Source: Pseudomonas sp. GD03944 (GTDB lineage: Bacteria; Pseudomonadota; Gammaproteobacteria; Pseudomonadales; Pseudomonadaceae). Taken from it: a DNA stretch of 64,000 bases. The translations under genes and the position numbers were made by a program. Location of the stretch: contig NZ_JAOCAH010000001.1 of NCBI RefSeq assembly GCF_029839275.1, positions 558,001 through 622,000 on the forward strand, written 5' to 3'. The notes under the pieces were generated by a model, which did no database searches, had not been told where the DNA came from, and saw nothing but the letters and a program-made list of their open reading frames with translations. Shown here in pieces: positions 1-7,375 of this stretch (its first letter is position 1; every line of letters begins with the position of its first letter).

Positions 1-1244
1 TCAACCGCCTTCTGAGCCTTGTCGACCTCGTGCTGAGCCTCTTCGACGGCCTGCTGCGTCTGCTTGAGGCGGGCCTTGGCCTGCTGCAGGCGCGGCTCTA
101 TCTCTGCAGGGTCACCGCCCGGCAACAGCAGCGGCTCATGTTGCTTCGCTGCCTCCAACGCTTGGAGATCCTGGGCAAGCAACGCAGCTACGGCCTGCCT
201 GGCTTGTGGCGCTTGAGTGTCGAGCAAGGCCAACACGCGCTGATCGCGCTTACTGAATTCATCGCTCAACAAGGCCGCATGCTGCGCCTGTTTGTCCTGT
301 TGCCACTGAGCTTTGTAGCTATCCCACAGTGGTCCCAGCCAGGCCAGCGGCAATGTGGGGTCTTCGAGGGCGGCCACTCGCTCGCTCTTCGCGGTGGCAT
401 AGCGCTCCTGGCACAGTTTCAGTCGCGCCTTGAGTTCGGCGGCCTGTTGATAGGCCTGCAGACCGCTACGTTGCGCCTCGACCGAGAAGGTTTGCAAAGC
501 GCGTTGGGCATTGTCCAAATCGGTTCGGGCTGCGCCCTGCTGTTGTGTCAGGAGGGCAATACGCTCGTTGATGGCATCCAGTTGCGTCTGGTGCTGCTCA
601 AGCTGCGTTTGCACCTCGCTGATCTCGCCCGAGATCGACTTCTTACCGCCGGCCCGCTTCTCGACTGCCTTGAGATCAGTGGCCAACGCATCGATACCGC
701 CCAGCCCCAGAAAGACTTCCGTGGCTCGCCGAAGCAGTTGCGGCAGACGCTCGGGGTTGGCCAATGCTTCAATCTTCTCGCCGTCGAACAGGAACAGGTG
801 CACCAGCTCGACCGGCAGAATGCCATTGATAAAGTCATCCCACTCTTCGGCTAGCGCGATATCCTCACGGCTCTGCTGGTACACGCGGAACACTTCACGG
901 AGCGATGCGCCCTTAGCGATCCACTCGCGGCGGATCGTCAGCACCTGTCGCTCATCACCTCGTTCGATGGTGAGGACTATCTCGATACGCGAGTTGCCCG
1001 TTGCATCCTGCCGCTGCAAGCCGGCAATGAGCTGTTCGTACTCGGAACGCCGGGCAATGTTTACGGCTTTGTAGCCGTACAGGCCAACTTGCAACGCAGT
1101 CAGCAAGGTCGTCTTGCCGCTGCCGTTAAGGGCCTTGATAAGGATGACCGGGCGCGTTTCCGCAACGCTGAAATCGAAGCTTTGTTGCTCGCGGAATGGC
1201 CCCAGGTTCTCGATGGATATGTGGTTAATCGTGAGCTTGGCCAT
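1..1244 (-). CDS. dndD: DNA phosphorothioation protein DndD, N-terminal part (runs off window)
   Basis: ATPase of the Dnd system, which replaces a non-bridging backbone oxygen of DNA with sulfur; DndD is an SMC/Rad50-like ATPase acting with DndC and DndE. The ATG at 1244 lies 2 bases after the dndC stop, so the two are co-transcribed and probably translationally coupled. The first residues (MAKLTINHISIENLGPF) are followed by a Walker A motif, LNGSGKTT, near residue 44 and then LLTALQVGLYG. About 414 residues are in the window; the family is usually near 660-680, so the 3' third, and dndE if present, lie to the left. The visible downstream part is rich in Gln, Glu, Leu and Arg, as expected for the coiled coil. 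Confidence 0.88.
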   Translation of the reverse strand, partial: MAKLTINHISIENLGPFREQQSFDFSVAETRPVILIKALNGSGKTTLLTALQVGLYGYKAVNIARRSEYEQLIAGLQRQDATGNSRIEIVLTIERGDERQVLTIRREWIAKGASLREVFRVYQQSREDIALAEEWDDFINGILPVELVHLFLFDGEKIEALANPERLPQLLRRATEVFLGLGGIDALATDLKAVEKRAGGKKSISGEISEVQTQLEQHQTQLDAINERIALLTQQQGAARTDLDNAQRALQTFSVEAQRSGLQAYQQAAELKARLKLCQERYATAKSERVAALEDPTLPLAWLGPLWDSYKAQWQQDKQAQHAALLSDEFSKRDQRVLALLDTQAPQARQAVAALLAQDLQALEAAKQHEPLLLPGGDPAEIEPRLQQAKARLKQTQQAVEEAQHEVDKAQKAV

Positions 1245-1246
1245 GG

Positions 1247-2749
1247 TTACTCTTCAACTTCTTCTTCGACCAGCGGGATCAGCTCCAGCTCTTTGTCTTC
1301 ATCAATGTCTTGTTCATGGCTCGCCTCGTCGGGCGCTATCTGGTCGCGGTGACTGAGCGCAAACGCCAAGGCCTCGTCTTCGGTGCGGAATGCATTGGCC
1401 TTGAGCACGGCATCGAGCCGATCCAGATGCAGGGAACGCTTTTGCGACTGCATGGACTGAAACTGTACGGCCAACAGATTGCGAGTAAGCCGATACAGGC
1501 GATCAGCCGCCTCGGGGTCGAGCTCAGCCGCGACCGCCTTCAAGAGGTCAAGGTCTTCGTTTTCAAGGGGGTGTTGTTCCAAAGGTTTACCCGGATATGG
1601 CTCACCGAAAACACGCTCATAGATCTGCGGCACCAGATCTTCGATTTCCCCTTTTTCCTCAACCCAGATACGGCGAATGGCGTCCATCTCATCGAGCGGG
1701 ATAAGTTCGATTTGGTCATGCCCCGGCACTTTTGCATCGCGCACGGTCTTCTGAGTACGCAGCAACTCTTCCAGCAAGGTGGCGCGGTATTCCTGAAGGT
1801 AAGGACCGTGAATCAGCTCATCGCGCTCGTTCATAACCTTGATGCGGCCATTCATACGCTGGAAGTCGCGCTTGTCCCAATCCTTGATCGTCAGGTAGGT
1901 GTTGCGGAAATCAAGGATCGGCTGCATCCACGACTTTTGCTCGTCGTTCTGAATCATTGCGGCCATGGATTTGTCCTGCGACACCATGGTGCAGACATAA
2001 CAGCCAAAGCGGCTATCGCCACAGCTCGGCGTAGATTTGTCGACCACCACCGGGCACTCGGCATCGGGCGTCGCGCCCTTGTAGATGTCGAAAAGATCCT
2101 GGTTATCGACGCCCCAGGGATTCGGAGAAGTGAGGACGTACATCCACACGTCATCACTAGTCCAGGTTTCAATCGGCAGGTAGACCCATACCCGGGACAA
2201 CTTGGGGTTGGCATTACGGCTCAGGCGATCGCGGGAGCTACCGCTGTAGGCGTCCATTACCTTGTCACGCGCGGCGCTTTCCCCACGGCGCTGACCAAGC
2301 ACCAGAATCGCTTCGTTGTTGGCTTCGGAAAGCTCCTGGATGAACTTCTCGGAGGCACTGATTTTCAGGCGATCGGTGCACCAGCGAAAACGATTGCGGG
2401 GGGTCGGGTACCCCTTGCCAATCAGGTTTACCCAGAAGCGGCTCTCCAGATCAGGCGTCAGACGATGAGGGTGGATTGGGAGCTTCTGGCGCTGCGCTTC
2501 GTACTCCATGGTACGCAGCGAGCTGACTACCCATGCGGCAATCACCGGGTTTTCCACCAGCGTGTCAGTGCTGATAACGTGAATATCTTTGGTGCGCTGC
2601 TCGGCCGGCAAGGCTGCGACCGCTTTCCAGATCAGTTGCAAAGAGGCAGTCGAGTCCTTGCCACCGCTGTAACCGACAATCCACGGCAGGGAGTCGGAAC
2701 AGTACAGTGACTGGATTTCTTCGATAATGGCCTCGGGTGGAGTGCTCAT
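1247..2749 (-). CDS. dndC: DNA phosphorothioation protein DndC (PAPS-reductase-like ATP pyrophosphatase)
   Basis: DndC belongs to the PAPS reductase/N-type ATP pyrophosphatase superfamily and activates DNA for sulfur insertion using an iron-sulfur cluster; sulfur comes from a cysteine desulfurase (DndA/IscS) not seen here. The P-loop SGGKDS is at residues 28-33. Cysteines at 124 (RWCTDR), 232, 243, 250 and 253 (CGDSRFGCYVC) include the likely cluster ligands. At 500 residues it matches the family length. The tail is very acidic (DEDKELE, then EEEVEE). It sits 19 bases downstream of dndB and 2 bases upstream of dndD, forming one operon. Confidence 0.95.
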   Translation of the reverse strand: MSTPPEAIIEEIQSLYCSDSLPWIVGYSGGKDSTASLQLIWKAVAALPAEQRTKDIHVISTDTLVENPVIAAWVVSSLRTMEYEAQRQKLPIHPHRLTPDLESRFWVNLIGKGYPTPRNRFRWCTDRLKISASEKFIQELSEANNEAILVLGQRRGESAARDKVMDAYSGSSRDRLSRNANPKLSRVWVYLPIETWTSDDVWMYVLTSPNPWGVDNQDLFDIYKGATPDAECPVVVDKSTPSCGDSRFGCYVCTMVSQDKSMAAMIQNDEQKSWMQPILDFRNTYLTIKDWDKRDFQRMNGRIKVMNERDELIHGPYLQEYRATLLEELLRTQKTVRDAKVPGHDQIELIPLDEMDAIRRIWVEEKGEIEDLVPQIYERVFGEPYPGKPLEQHPLENEDLDLLKAVAAELDPEAADRLYRLTRNLLAVQFQSMQSQKRSLHLDRLDAVLKANAFRTEDEALAFALSHRDQIAPDEASHEQDIDEDKELELIPLVEEEVEE

Positions 2750-2768
2750 GTGGGCTTCCGCTTAAAAC

Positions 2769-3872
2769 TCAAGATCTTTCCCGCTGAGCAGCGAGAAAGG
2801 CATTTTCGATTTCCTGCTCTTCCTGGGTCAGGGGTAACCCAAGGGAGCACTTGATTTGGTTGCAGGTCAGGGTGACGTTCTGGCTGTTCTTGGTCATGCG
2901 CCCGCCAGTCATCGCCCTGCCCTCCCAGGTGCCGATATTCTTGCGTGACCAGTCGATCTCACCAAGCTTGCTCAGCGCCTGCTGCAGATCGGATTGGCCG
3001 CTTTGGTAAACGTACTTGCCTACCCGCCCCAGCGCCTGCAGCACAATGGCGTGCGAATGGATAAAATCCTGCCGTACCTCGCCAGCCGTCATCTTGCCGT
3101 TACGCACATGTACCCACTCGGGGATCAGCTCGCCGACGGTTTCCCAGTAGGCCAGACACTTTTGAGAGGCGCTGGTGAAGTCCTCCAGCTCTTTTTCGCT
3201 GAGCATTTCCAGAATGGCAAAATGTAAAGCGCTCAACGTGAACAGTTTCCGTGACCGCGCCGAGAGAGAAGAGCGCTCGCTCTCAATCAGGTTACGGAAT
3301 ACGCGAGATGTAAGCCCGAGGTGCTTCGCTACATTGGCAGCGGCACTACGGTGCTCATACAAAACCCCCAAGGAAGGAGACGGCTTGACCGCATGCCGGT
3401 TGAGGTCGGCAAACATCTGCTGGCAACGCTGTAAGCCGCGATCATGGAAGAACACGACCGCTATGGTTTCGTCACCAAGCTCCGGCTTGGCTTCAAGAGC
3501 CTGCTCAATGGCGGCTCGCCGATGCTGACCATCGTTAACGATGAATCTGGCATCCAGATCCACCTTGAGGGTGCCCATACGAAAGCTATTCGTATCTCCA
3601 GCCCCGACAGGCTCGAAGGTCACCTTTCCGTCAATGGACGCAGTGATCGCCGAAAAGGTGTAGTTATCTGGGTTCGCAACGATGTAACGAGCGATCTCAG
3701 GCACTCGAGCCTTGTTGATTGAGCGCTGGGCACGCAGCTCAGGCATGAGCTCTTCGTTATCGAACACAAAAATCTTGGCGAGCAGCCTGAGGGGGCACAT
3801 CGAGACGTAGAACTCACGCCCCGCCTGCACACCGCGAATTGCTGGAAAGGTATAGAAAAAGGCGCTGGTCAT
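2769..3872 (-). CDS. dndB: DNA phosphorothioation regulator DndB (DGQHR domain)
   Basis: DndB carries the DGQHR motif (residues 114-118, VNDGQHRRA) that defines this family. In studied Dnd systems DndB is dispensable for modification but represses the dnd operon and affects modification frequency. The ATG at 3872 (MTSAFFYTFPAIRG) is preferred over an in-frame TTG at 3881 because family members start just before the Phe-Pro-Ala-Ile-Arg-Gly stretch; no strong Shine-Dalgarno is visible. It is 367 residues, a normal length. It is the first gene of dndB-C-D, and a perfect 9-bp inverted repeat lies 20-45 bases upstream of the start, a candidate operator. Confidence 0.93.
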   Translation of the reverse strand: MTSAFFYTFPAIRGVQAGREFYVSMCPLRLLAKIFVFDNEELMPELRAQRSINKARVPEIARYIVANPDNYTFSAITASIDGKVTFEPVGAGDTNSFRMGTLKVDLDARFIVNDGQHRRAAIEQALEAKPELGDETIAVVFFHDRGLQRCQQMFADLNRHAVKPSPSLGVLYEHRSAAANVAKHLGLTSRVFRNLIESERSSLSARSRKLFTLSALHFAILEMLSEKELEDFTSASQKCLAYWETVGELIPEWVHVRNGKMTAGEVRQDFIHSHAIVLQALGRVGKYVYQSGQSDLQQALSKLGEIDWSRKNIGTWEGRAMTGGRMTKNSQNVTLTCNQIKCSLGLPLTQEEQEIENAFLAAQRERS

Positions 3873-3892
3873 AGGGCGCAAACTTTAACAGT

Positions 3893-3916
3893 TTTGTTTG
3901 TAGCCCCACAAACAAA
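3893..3916. promoter_or_regulatory. Inverted repeat upstream of dndB, candidate operator
   Basis: TTTGTTTGT and ACAAACAAA form a perfect 9-bp inverted repeat around a 6-base spacer, 21-44 bases before the dndB ATG. A plausible minus-strand -10 (GTTAAA, near 3884) adjoins it, so a bound protein would overlap the promoter. There is no T-run making it a terminator. Which protein binds is unknown; DndB itself is one candidate because it regulates dnd in other bacteria. Confidence 0.5.
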
Positions 3917-4113
3917 CACCCCTAAAAATCAGACAAACAGCTACTAGCCAAATTGCCATCATCTACCACAGCTTGACCCCCTCCCACATGCCTCATACCC
4001 TAGCCGTCGGCGCCTAAGAAACGCCTTTTCACACAGCGGCCCGCCCGCATCCGACATTCGCGGCTTTTTTGTGCCTACGGCTTGCCCGTGCGCGCAAAAA
4101 AACACCTCTGATA
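3917..4113. other. Non-coding stretch before the antisense RNA, with a U/A-rich hairpin
   Basis: No convincing gene. An imperfect hairpin pairs TTTTTTGTGC (4065-4074) with GCGCAAAAAA (4092-4101) just upstream of the C4-like RNA. It may be part of the leader transcript or a processing signal. I could not assign a confident promoter for the C4/Bro-N transcript, although it must start in this stretch. Confidence 0.35.
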
Positions 4114-4190
4114 TGTCGGGAGTGGGCTAATACAAAACCCGAAAGGGGAATATGTCCGGCCCTCTGTGTGGGGTTTCTTAGCTCCCGGCA
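4114..4190 (+). ncRNA. C4-like antisense RNA controlling the downstream Bro-N gene
   Basis: The element is closed by a 9-bp terminal stem, TGTCGGGAG (4114-4122) with CTCCCGGCA (4182-4190), one G-U pair, giving 77 nt, the size I recall for phage P1/P7 C4 RNA. Inside are a CCCGAAAGGG tetraloop hairpin and two antisense segments matching the transcript just downstream: CCTCTGTGTG (4161-4170) pairs perfectly with CACACAGAGG (4217-4226), and TTTCTTAG (4174-4181) with CTAAGAAA (4198-4205). The first target covers the Shine-Dalgarno of the leader ORF. This is the P1 immI logic: C4 RNA, cut from its own transcript, blocks translation of the downstream ant operon. Confidence 0.78.
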
Positions 4191-4234
4191 CCCAGCCCTA
4201 AGAAAGCTGGCCACATCACACAGAGGTAATGGAT

Positions 4235-4312
4235 ATGCCTATCACCCCAAGCCTTCGGCCCGAAGGCACTTCGCTGCACGCCCCCTCCATCGTGGAGGTG
4301 CGCCATGCCTGA
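4235..4312 (+). CDS. 25-residue leader ORF coupled to the Bro-N gene
   Basis: The short ORF starts MPITPSLRPEG and ends VRHA, with AGAGG 8 bases before the ATG. Another in-frame ATG at 4229 is too close to that site. Its stop (4310-4312) lies past the Bro-N ATG at 4305, an 8-base overlap suggesting translational coupling. Its ribosome binding site is the target of the C4-like RNA, so its likely job is to transmit antisense repression to the Bro-N gene, as icd does for ant in P1. The peptide itself resembles nothing I recognise. Confidence 0.55.
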   Translation: MPITPSLRPEGTSLHAPSIVEVRHA

Positions 4313-4769
4313 AGACCTGCTGACCCCCACCGTATTCACCCGCCACAAGCGCCAGCTACGCGCGGTGCTGCTGGAAGACCAATGCTGGTTCTGCGCCCAC
4401 GACCTGGGCCGACTGACCGGGTTTGCACAACTGGCCGAGCGGGTCACGCGCAACCTGGACGATGACCAACACCGCCAGGCCTGGGTGCGCGACGGCAATG
4501 GCGACTATGTAGACGAGCTGCTGCTCAGCGAATCGGCGGTGTACGCCACCCTGGTGCACTTCTTCCACCCGGAGAACCGCTGCATTCGCCAATGGCTCAC
4601 GCAACACGTCATCCCCACCCTGCGCGACCAACACCGAACGGCGCCTGACCAACCCCGCCGGGAAACCCTGCACGGCCCGACGCAATCGCTCACGCTGCTG
4701 CGCTGGCAAGGCGTGCTGTGGGTGCCCTATCGGCAATGGCCAGAACTGAGCGCCAGCGCTGAACGCTGA
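4305..4769 (+). CDS. Bro-N domain protein, phage antirepressor-like
   Basis: A 154-residue protein with the Bro-N pattern of phage antirepressors: an N-terminal strand region with RAVLLEDQCWFCAHDLGRLTG (residues about 18-38), then helical segments including VYATLVHFFHPE and IRQWLTQHVIP. Bro-N domains bind DNA or regulators in phages and baculoviruses. There is no second (KilA-C or ANT) domain, so it is a short form. GGAGG stands 6 bases before the ATG. Upstream C4-like RNA and a coupled leader argue that expression is normally kept off. It is probably a prophage or satellite remnant beside the dnd genes; the target is unknown. Confidence 0.75.
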   Translation: MPEDLLTPTVFTRHKRQLRAVLLEDQCWFCAHDLGRLTGFAQLAERVTRNLDDDQHRQAWVRDGNGDYVDELLLSESAVYATLVHFFHPENRCIRQWLTQHVIPTLRDQHRTAPDQPRRETLHGPTQSLTLLRWQGVLWVPYRQWPELSASAER

Positions 4770-4770
4770 C

Positions 4771-4806
4771 GTAGGATGGGTGGAGCGGAGCGATACCCAT
4801 CGCTCC
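4771..4806. repeat. Palindromic intergenic repeat (GTAGGATGGGT type)
   Basis: GTAGGATGGGTGGAGCGGAG continues into a mirrored arm (CGATACCCATCGCTCCGC). A close copy is at 17063-17095, and related forms with other arms occur elsewhere in the window. It lies just after the Bro-N gene and could form a hairpin, but there is no T-run. Confidence 0.6.
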
Positions 4807-4872
4807 GCCGCCCGAGGACTTAGTAGAAAGCCCAGGCACTTTTAATGCGCGATTTAAGCCGTATGCCTAGCA

Positions 4873-5382
4873 TCAATACCCTTTATCCAGCTCGCGCAAA
4901 ATATCACGCACGGGTATACGAAGAACGTCAGAGTAATAGGCTTTGAAACCGTAAGCAGTAAATCTCGCAATACAGGGTACTGACTGCTTAGCGCTGAGAG
5001 CCATACGCAACTCTTGCGCTTCCAACGGGCGCTGAGTGCGCCCTTCATTAATATTTTCAACAAACGTAAGTGACGAATAAAACACGAAGGATTCAGACCT
5101 AGGCTGAATGGCATGAACCACTCCATCTGCTCCGTATCGCTCAACCCCATATTCCTTTGGTGCGTTATCGCCATCAAGCGAACAGAGCAGCAGGCCACCT
5201 ATAAGTGAACCCTCGGGTTTGAAAACACTTAAAAGTTCGGTATCAGAAGAAAATTTGACTGTATAAGAATATTCATGCGTCCTTGAAAGCTCAAGATAAT
5301 CAAGTTCTGCGGGGGTAACGTTATGGCCTTTGGCACACCCCCATAAGAAAGGCAACTTCACCATCCACATGTATCTAGGCAC
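4873..5382 (-). CDS. Predicted lipoprotein, second (distal) immunity paralogue of the T6SS lipase
   Basis: A 169-residue lipoprotein. The GTG at 5382 is chosen because the next residues (PRYMWMVKLPFLWGC) line up with the N-terminus of the neighbouring paralogue; the lipobox is FLWGC. It shares GCAK.HN, LDYL, LL.CSL, the FVENIN.GR motif, an SV.C motif, AYGFK.Y and I.RELDK with the gene at 5425-5931, clearly a tandem duplication. The two conserved non-lipobox cysteines could form a disulfide in the periplasm. Placed last in the PAAR-lipase operon, it fits the periplasmic lipoprotein immunity proteins known for T6SS phospholipases. The function is inferred from position. Confidence 0.65.
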   Translation of the reverse strand: MPRYMWMVKLPFLWGCAKGHNVTPAELDYLELSRTHEYSYTVKFSSDTELLSVFKPEGSLIGGLLLCSLDGDNAPKEYGVERYGADGVVHAIQPRSESFVFYSSLTFVENINEGRTQRPLEAQELRMALSAKQSVPCIARFTAYGFKAYYSDVLRIPVRDILRELDKGY

Positions 5383-5424
5383 GATAGTACCCCAACACAC
5401 TTTCCACTCCGAATATTTTCAACC

Positions 5425-5931
5425 TTATTTATCCAGCTCGCGAAATATATCCGCAACAGGTATCTGCAAAATTCCAGAACGATATGGTTTGAAACCGTAA
5501 GCAGCAGCCCAATACACGCAAGACACTGATTGCCTAGCACCCAATATCTCCCGCAAATCCTGCACTTTCAAATCTCGATAACTACGCCCATCATTAATAT
5601 TTTCGACGAACAAAAGTTCTGACTGAAAGACAAACGGCGCCATACTTTCCCCAGATGTAGCGGCGGAAATCAATCCTTTTGCCACATACCGTTCAGAGCT
5701 GTGTTCATTTGGCGTATCGCTAACGAGCGAACACCTTAACAGACCGCTTACAGACGACCCCTTGGACTTGAACACATTCGAAATATCGGCATCAGAGGTA
5801 AAGAGGACTTTATAAATATCTGCACTCCCCCTCGAGCTATCAAGATAATCAAGCTGCGCGGGAGGAATATTGTGGTTTTTAGCGCACCCTAAAAAAAACG
5901 GCAATGCCATCAACCATAAATACCTAAACAT
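5425..5931 (-). CDS. Predicted lipoprotein, immunity protein of the adjacent T6SS lipase
   Basis: A 168-residue lipoprotein starting MFRYLWLMALPFFLGCAK, with lipobox FFLGC. The ATG at 5931 has AGGTGG five bases upstream and overlaps the end of the lipase gene by 8 bases, so the two are translationally coupled. A GTG nine bases further upstream is less well placed. No catalytic motif is visible. The tight coupling to a GxSxG lipase behind a PAAR gene is the usual effector-immunity arrangement; the expected action is to bind and block the lipase in the periplasm. A diverged copy follows 42 bases downstream. Confidence 0.7.
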   Translation of the reverse strand: MFRYLWLMALPFFLGCAKNHNIPPAQLDYLDSSRGSADIYKVLFTSDADISNVFKSKGSSVSGLLRCSLVSDTPNEHSSERYVAKGLISAATSGESMAPFVFQSELLFVENINDGRSYRDLKVQDLREILGARQSVSCVYWAAAYGFKPYRSGILQIPVADIFRELDK

Positions 5932-6667
5932 GACAACCACCTACGATATAACTGGTAACTGACTCGAAAAGAATATCCGCTGCCGACACACCGTCTCGAA
6001 CAGGACTCTTGAACATGCTGAGTGCATCTTCATGATTAATATCCACACGAGCATTGATATCTGGCCCACTTACGACCTGCCATTGCTCACCGAACTTGGC
6101 AATCGCATCAGAGGCATTTGGATTTGTAGAGGCAGCTCGAACATTTATCCAAAATCCACTCACTGGCTCAGGCTTGCTGAAATAAATGTCAGAGCCTAGC
6201 CAAACCAGGGCGCCCTCCCCGACAGGATCCAGGGTAATGAGCATTTCAACCTTATACCCCTTATCACTGAGATTTTTTGAAAGGTGTGCCCCATTCCACC
6301 CCCCAAGACTGTGCCCAACAATATAGACAGGGGCCGAAATATCTGGAATACCCTTATACACATACTTATCAATATCCCAGCCGCCGCGAACGTCACTATA
6401 TCCCAAATAATGGGATGTATAGGAATCCAAGTGGCCAGCACCTTTAATACGCGCTTTAAAATAATCATGCGCTGATTCAATATTATGATAGGCACCAGCA
6501 AAGTAATACGACTCCGTATCCCCTGCCCCACCAACGAAGAAAACAACTACCCGACAGTTATTGACCTCAACGACCTTGGGGGTCTGGTTTTGCGGTGGCG
6601 TCAGCATGACGGGTGTCGTCATGGTGCCGGTTTTTCCGTTTGGGAATACCAGTTTGTAAGCTTCCAT
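5924..6667 (-). CDS. Alpha/beta-hydrolase lipase, predicted T6SS effector
   Basis: A 247-residue hydrolase with GHSLGGWNGAHLS (nucleophile Ser120), a following LDPVG (Asp147) and INHEDA (His212), a complete and correctly ordered catalytic triad. No signal peptide is seen, as expected for cargo carried by the T6SS needle tip. It begins two bases after the PAAR stop and overlaps its immunity gene. Known T6SS lipases (Tle families) hydrolyse membrane phospholipids of rival bacteria. This one is shorter than most Tle1-4 proteins, and I cannot place it in a numbered family. The stretch is AT-richer than its surroundings, suggesting horizontal gain. Confidence 0.78.
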   Translation of the reverse strand: MEAYKLVFPNGKTGTMTTPVMLTPPQNQTPKVVEVNNCRVVVFFVGGAGDTESYYFAGAYHNIESAHDYFKARIKGAGHLDSYTSHYLGYSDVRGGWDIDKYVYKGIPDISAPVYIVGHSLGGWNGAHLSKNLSDKGYKVEMLITLDPVGEGALVWLGSDIYFSKPEPVSGFWINVRAASTNPNASDAIAKFGEQWQVVSGPDINARVDINHEDALSMFKSPVRDGVSAADILFESVTSYIVGGCHV

Positions 6668-6669
6668 GC

Positions 6670-7173
6670 TCAGTCCTCGATATAGATTTCCACGGTTTCA
6701 CGAACGGAATTGGTAATCAGCTTGGTAAAGCCTTCTGCGTCCGACTGGCCGTATTCGATGCGTCCGTCTTCATGCTTGACCGCATAGTTGCGGTAGGTGA
6801 GCGGCCTGCCGCTGCGTTTGTCTACCAGCTTGAATCGATCTTTGAAGGCGGCCTGAATATCCAACGGCAACACCGGGACAAACGGCGCACCGCCGCCGCT
6901 GTTGCCGATGATGACGGTACCCGAGCCCGCAATGACGGTATTGCCATGCCCGCCCACGCTGCCGAGGGTGGCGGCGTTCAGGCCATTGATGAACACGGTG
7001 GAGGACACATTGCCCGCGATCGGGCTGCCGCAGGCCGATACGTCGCTGAGTCGCGCGGCGCTGAGACCGTCGAACAGCACATCACCAGAGCCGGTAACGA
7101 TGGGGTTGATGCCATGCCCGGGGATTGGGCAGGCGGTGGGGTCGCTAAGACGCGCAGCTGGTTTGCCGCTCAT
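6670..7173 (-). CDS. PAAR-domain T6SS spike tip protein with C-terminal adaptor-like extension
   Basis: Residues 1-95 form a PAAR domain, a cone sharpening the VgrG spike: MSGKPAARLSDPTACPIPGHG, repeated strands with GSGDVLFDG, AARLSDVSACG, VFINGLNAATLGSVGGHG and the GSGTVIIG close. His and Cys residues (C15, H20, C48, H75) suit the usual metal site. Residues 100-167 (LVDKRSGRPL, YRNY, DGRIEYGQSDAEGFT) resemble the transthyretin-like extensions that link PAAR or VgrG to cargo. It heads a four-gene operon with the lipase and two lipoproteins; no other T6SS structural gene is in the window, so it is an orphan cargo locus. Confidence 0.88.
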   Translation of the reverse strand: MSGKPAARLSDPTACPIPGHGINPIVTGSGDVLFDGLSAARLSDVSACGSPIAGNVSSTVFINGLNAATLGSVGGHGNTVIAGSGTVIIGNSGGGAPFVPVLPLDIQAAFKDRFKLVDKRSGRPLTYRNYAVKHEDGRIEYGQSDAEGFTKLITNSVRETVEIYIED

Positions 7174-7375
7174 TCATGCACTCCTTGGTCCGAGACCTTC
7201 GATGAGAAACGCTGTACTCCAGCCGGCCATTGTACGGATGAACGGCATCACTCGGTATTGAAGCGCTGCACAAGCCAGGCATTGATGTGCAACAAACCTG
7301 TACGGTTGCAGCGCCAAACGCTCAAGAACGACAGGCGTTACAATGCCCCGCCGTTTTATCAGAGCCCGTCCCTCG

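Noticed and set aside
4069..4323. 84-residue Ash/Icd-like ORF overlapping the C4-like RNA
   Set aside because: The frame runs through the RNA stem and both target sites, has no ribosome site, and its conservation would be explained by the RNA. The 25-codon leader has proper signals instead.
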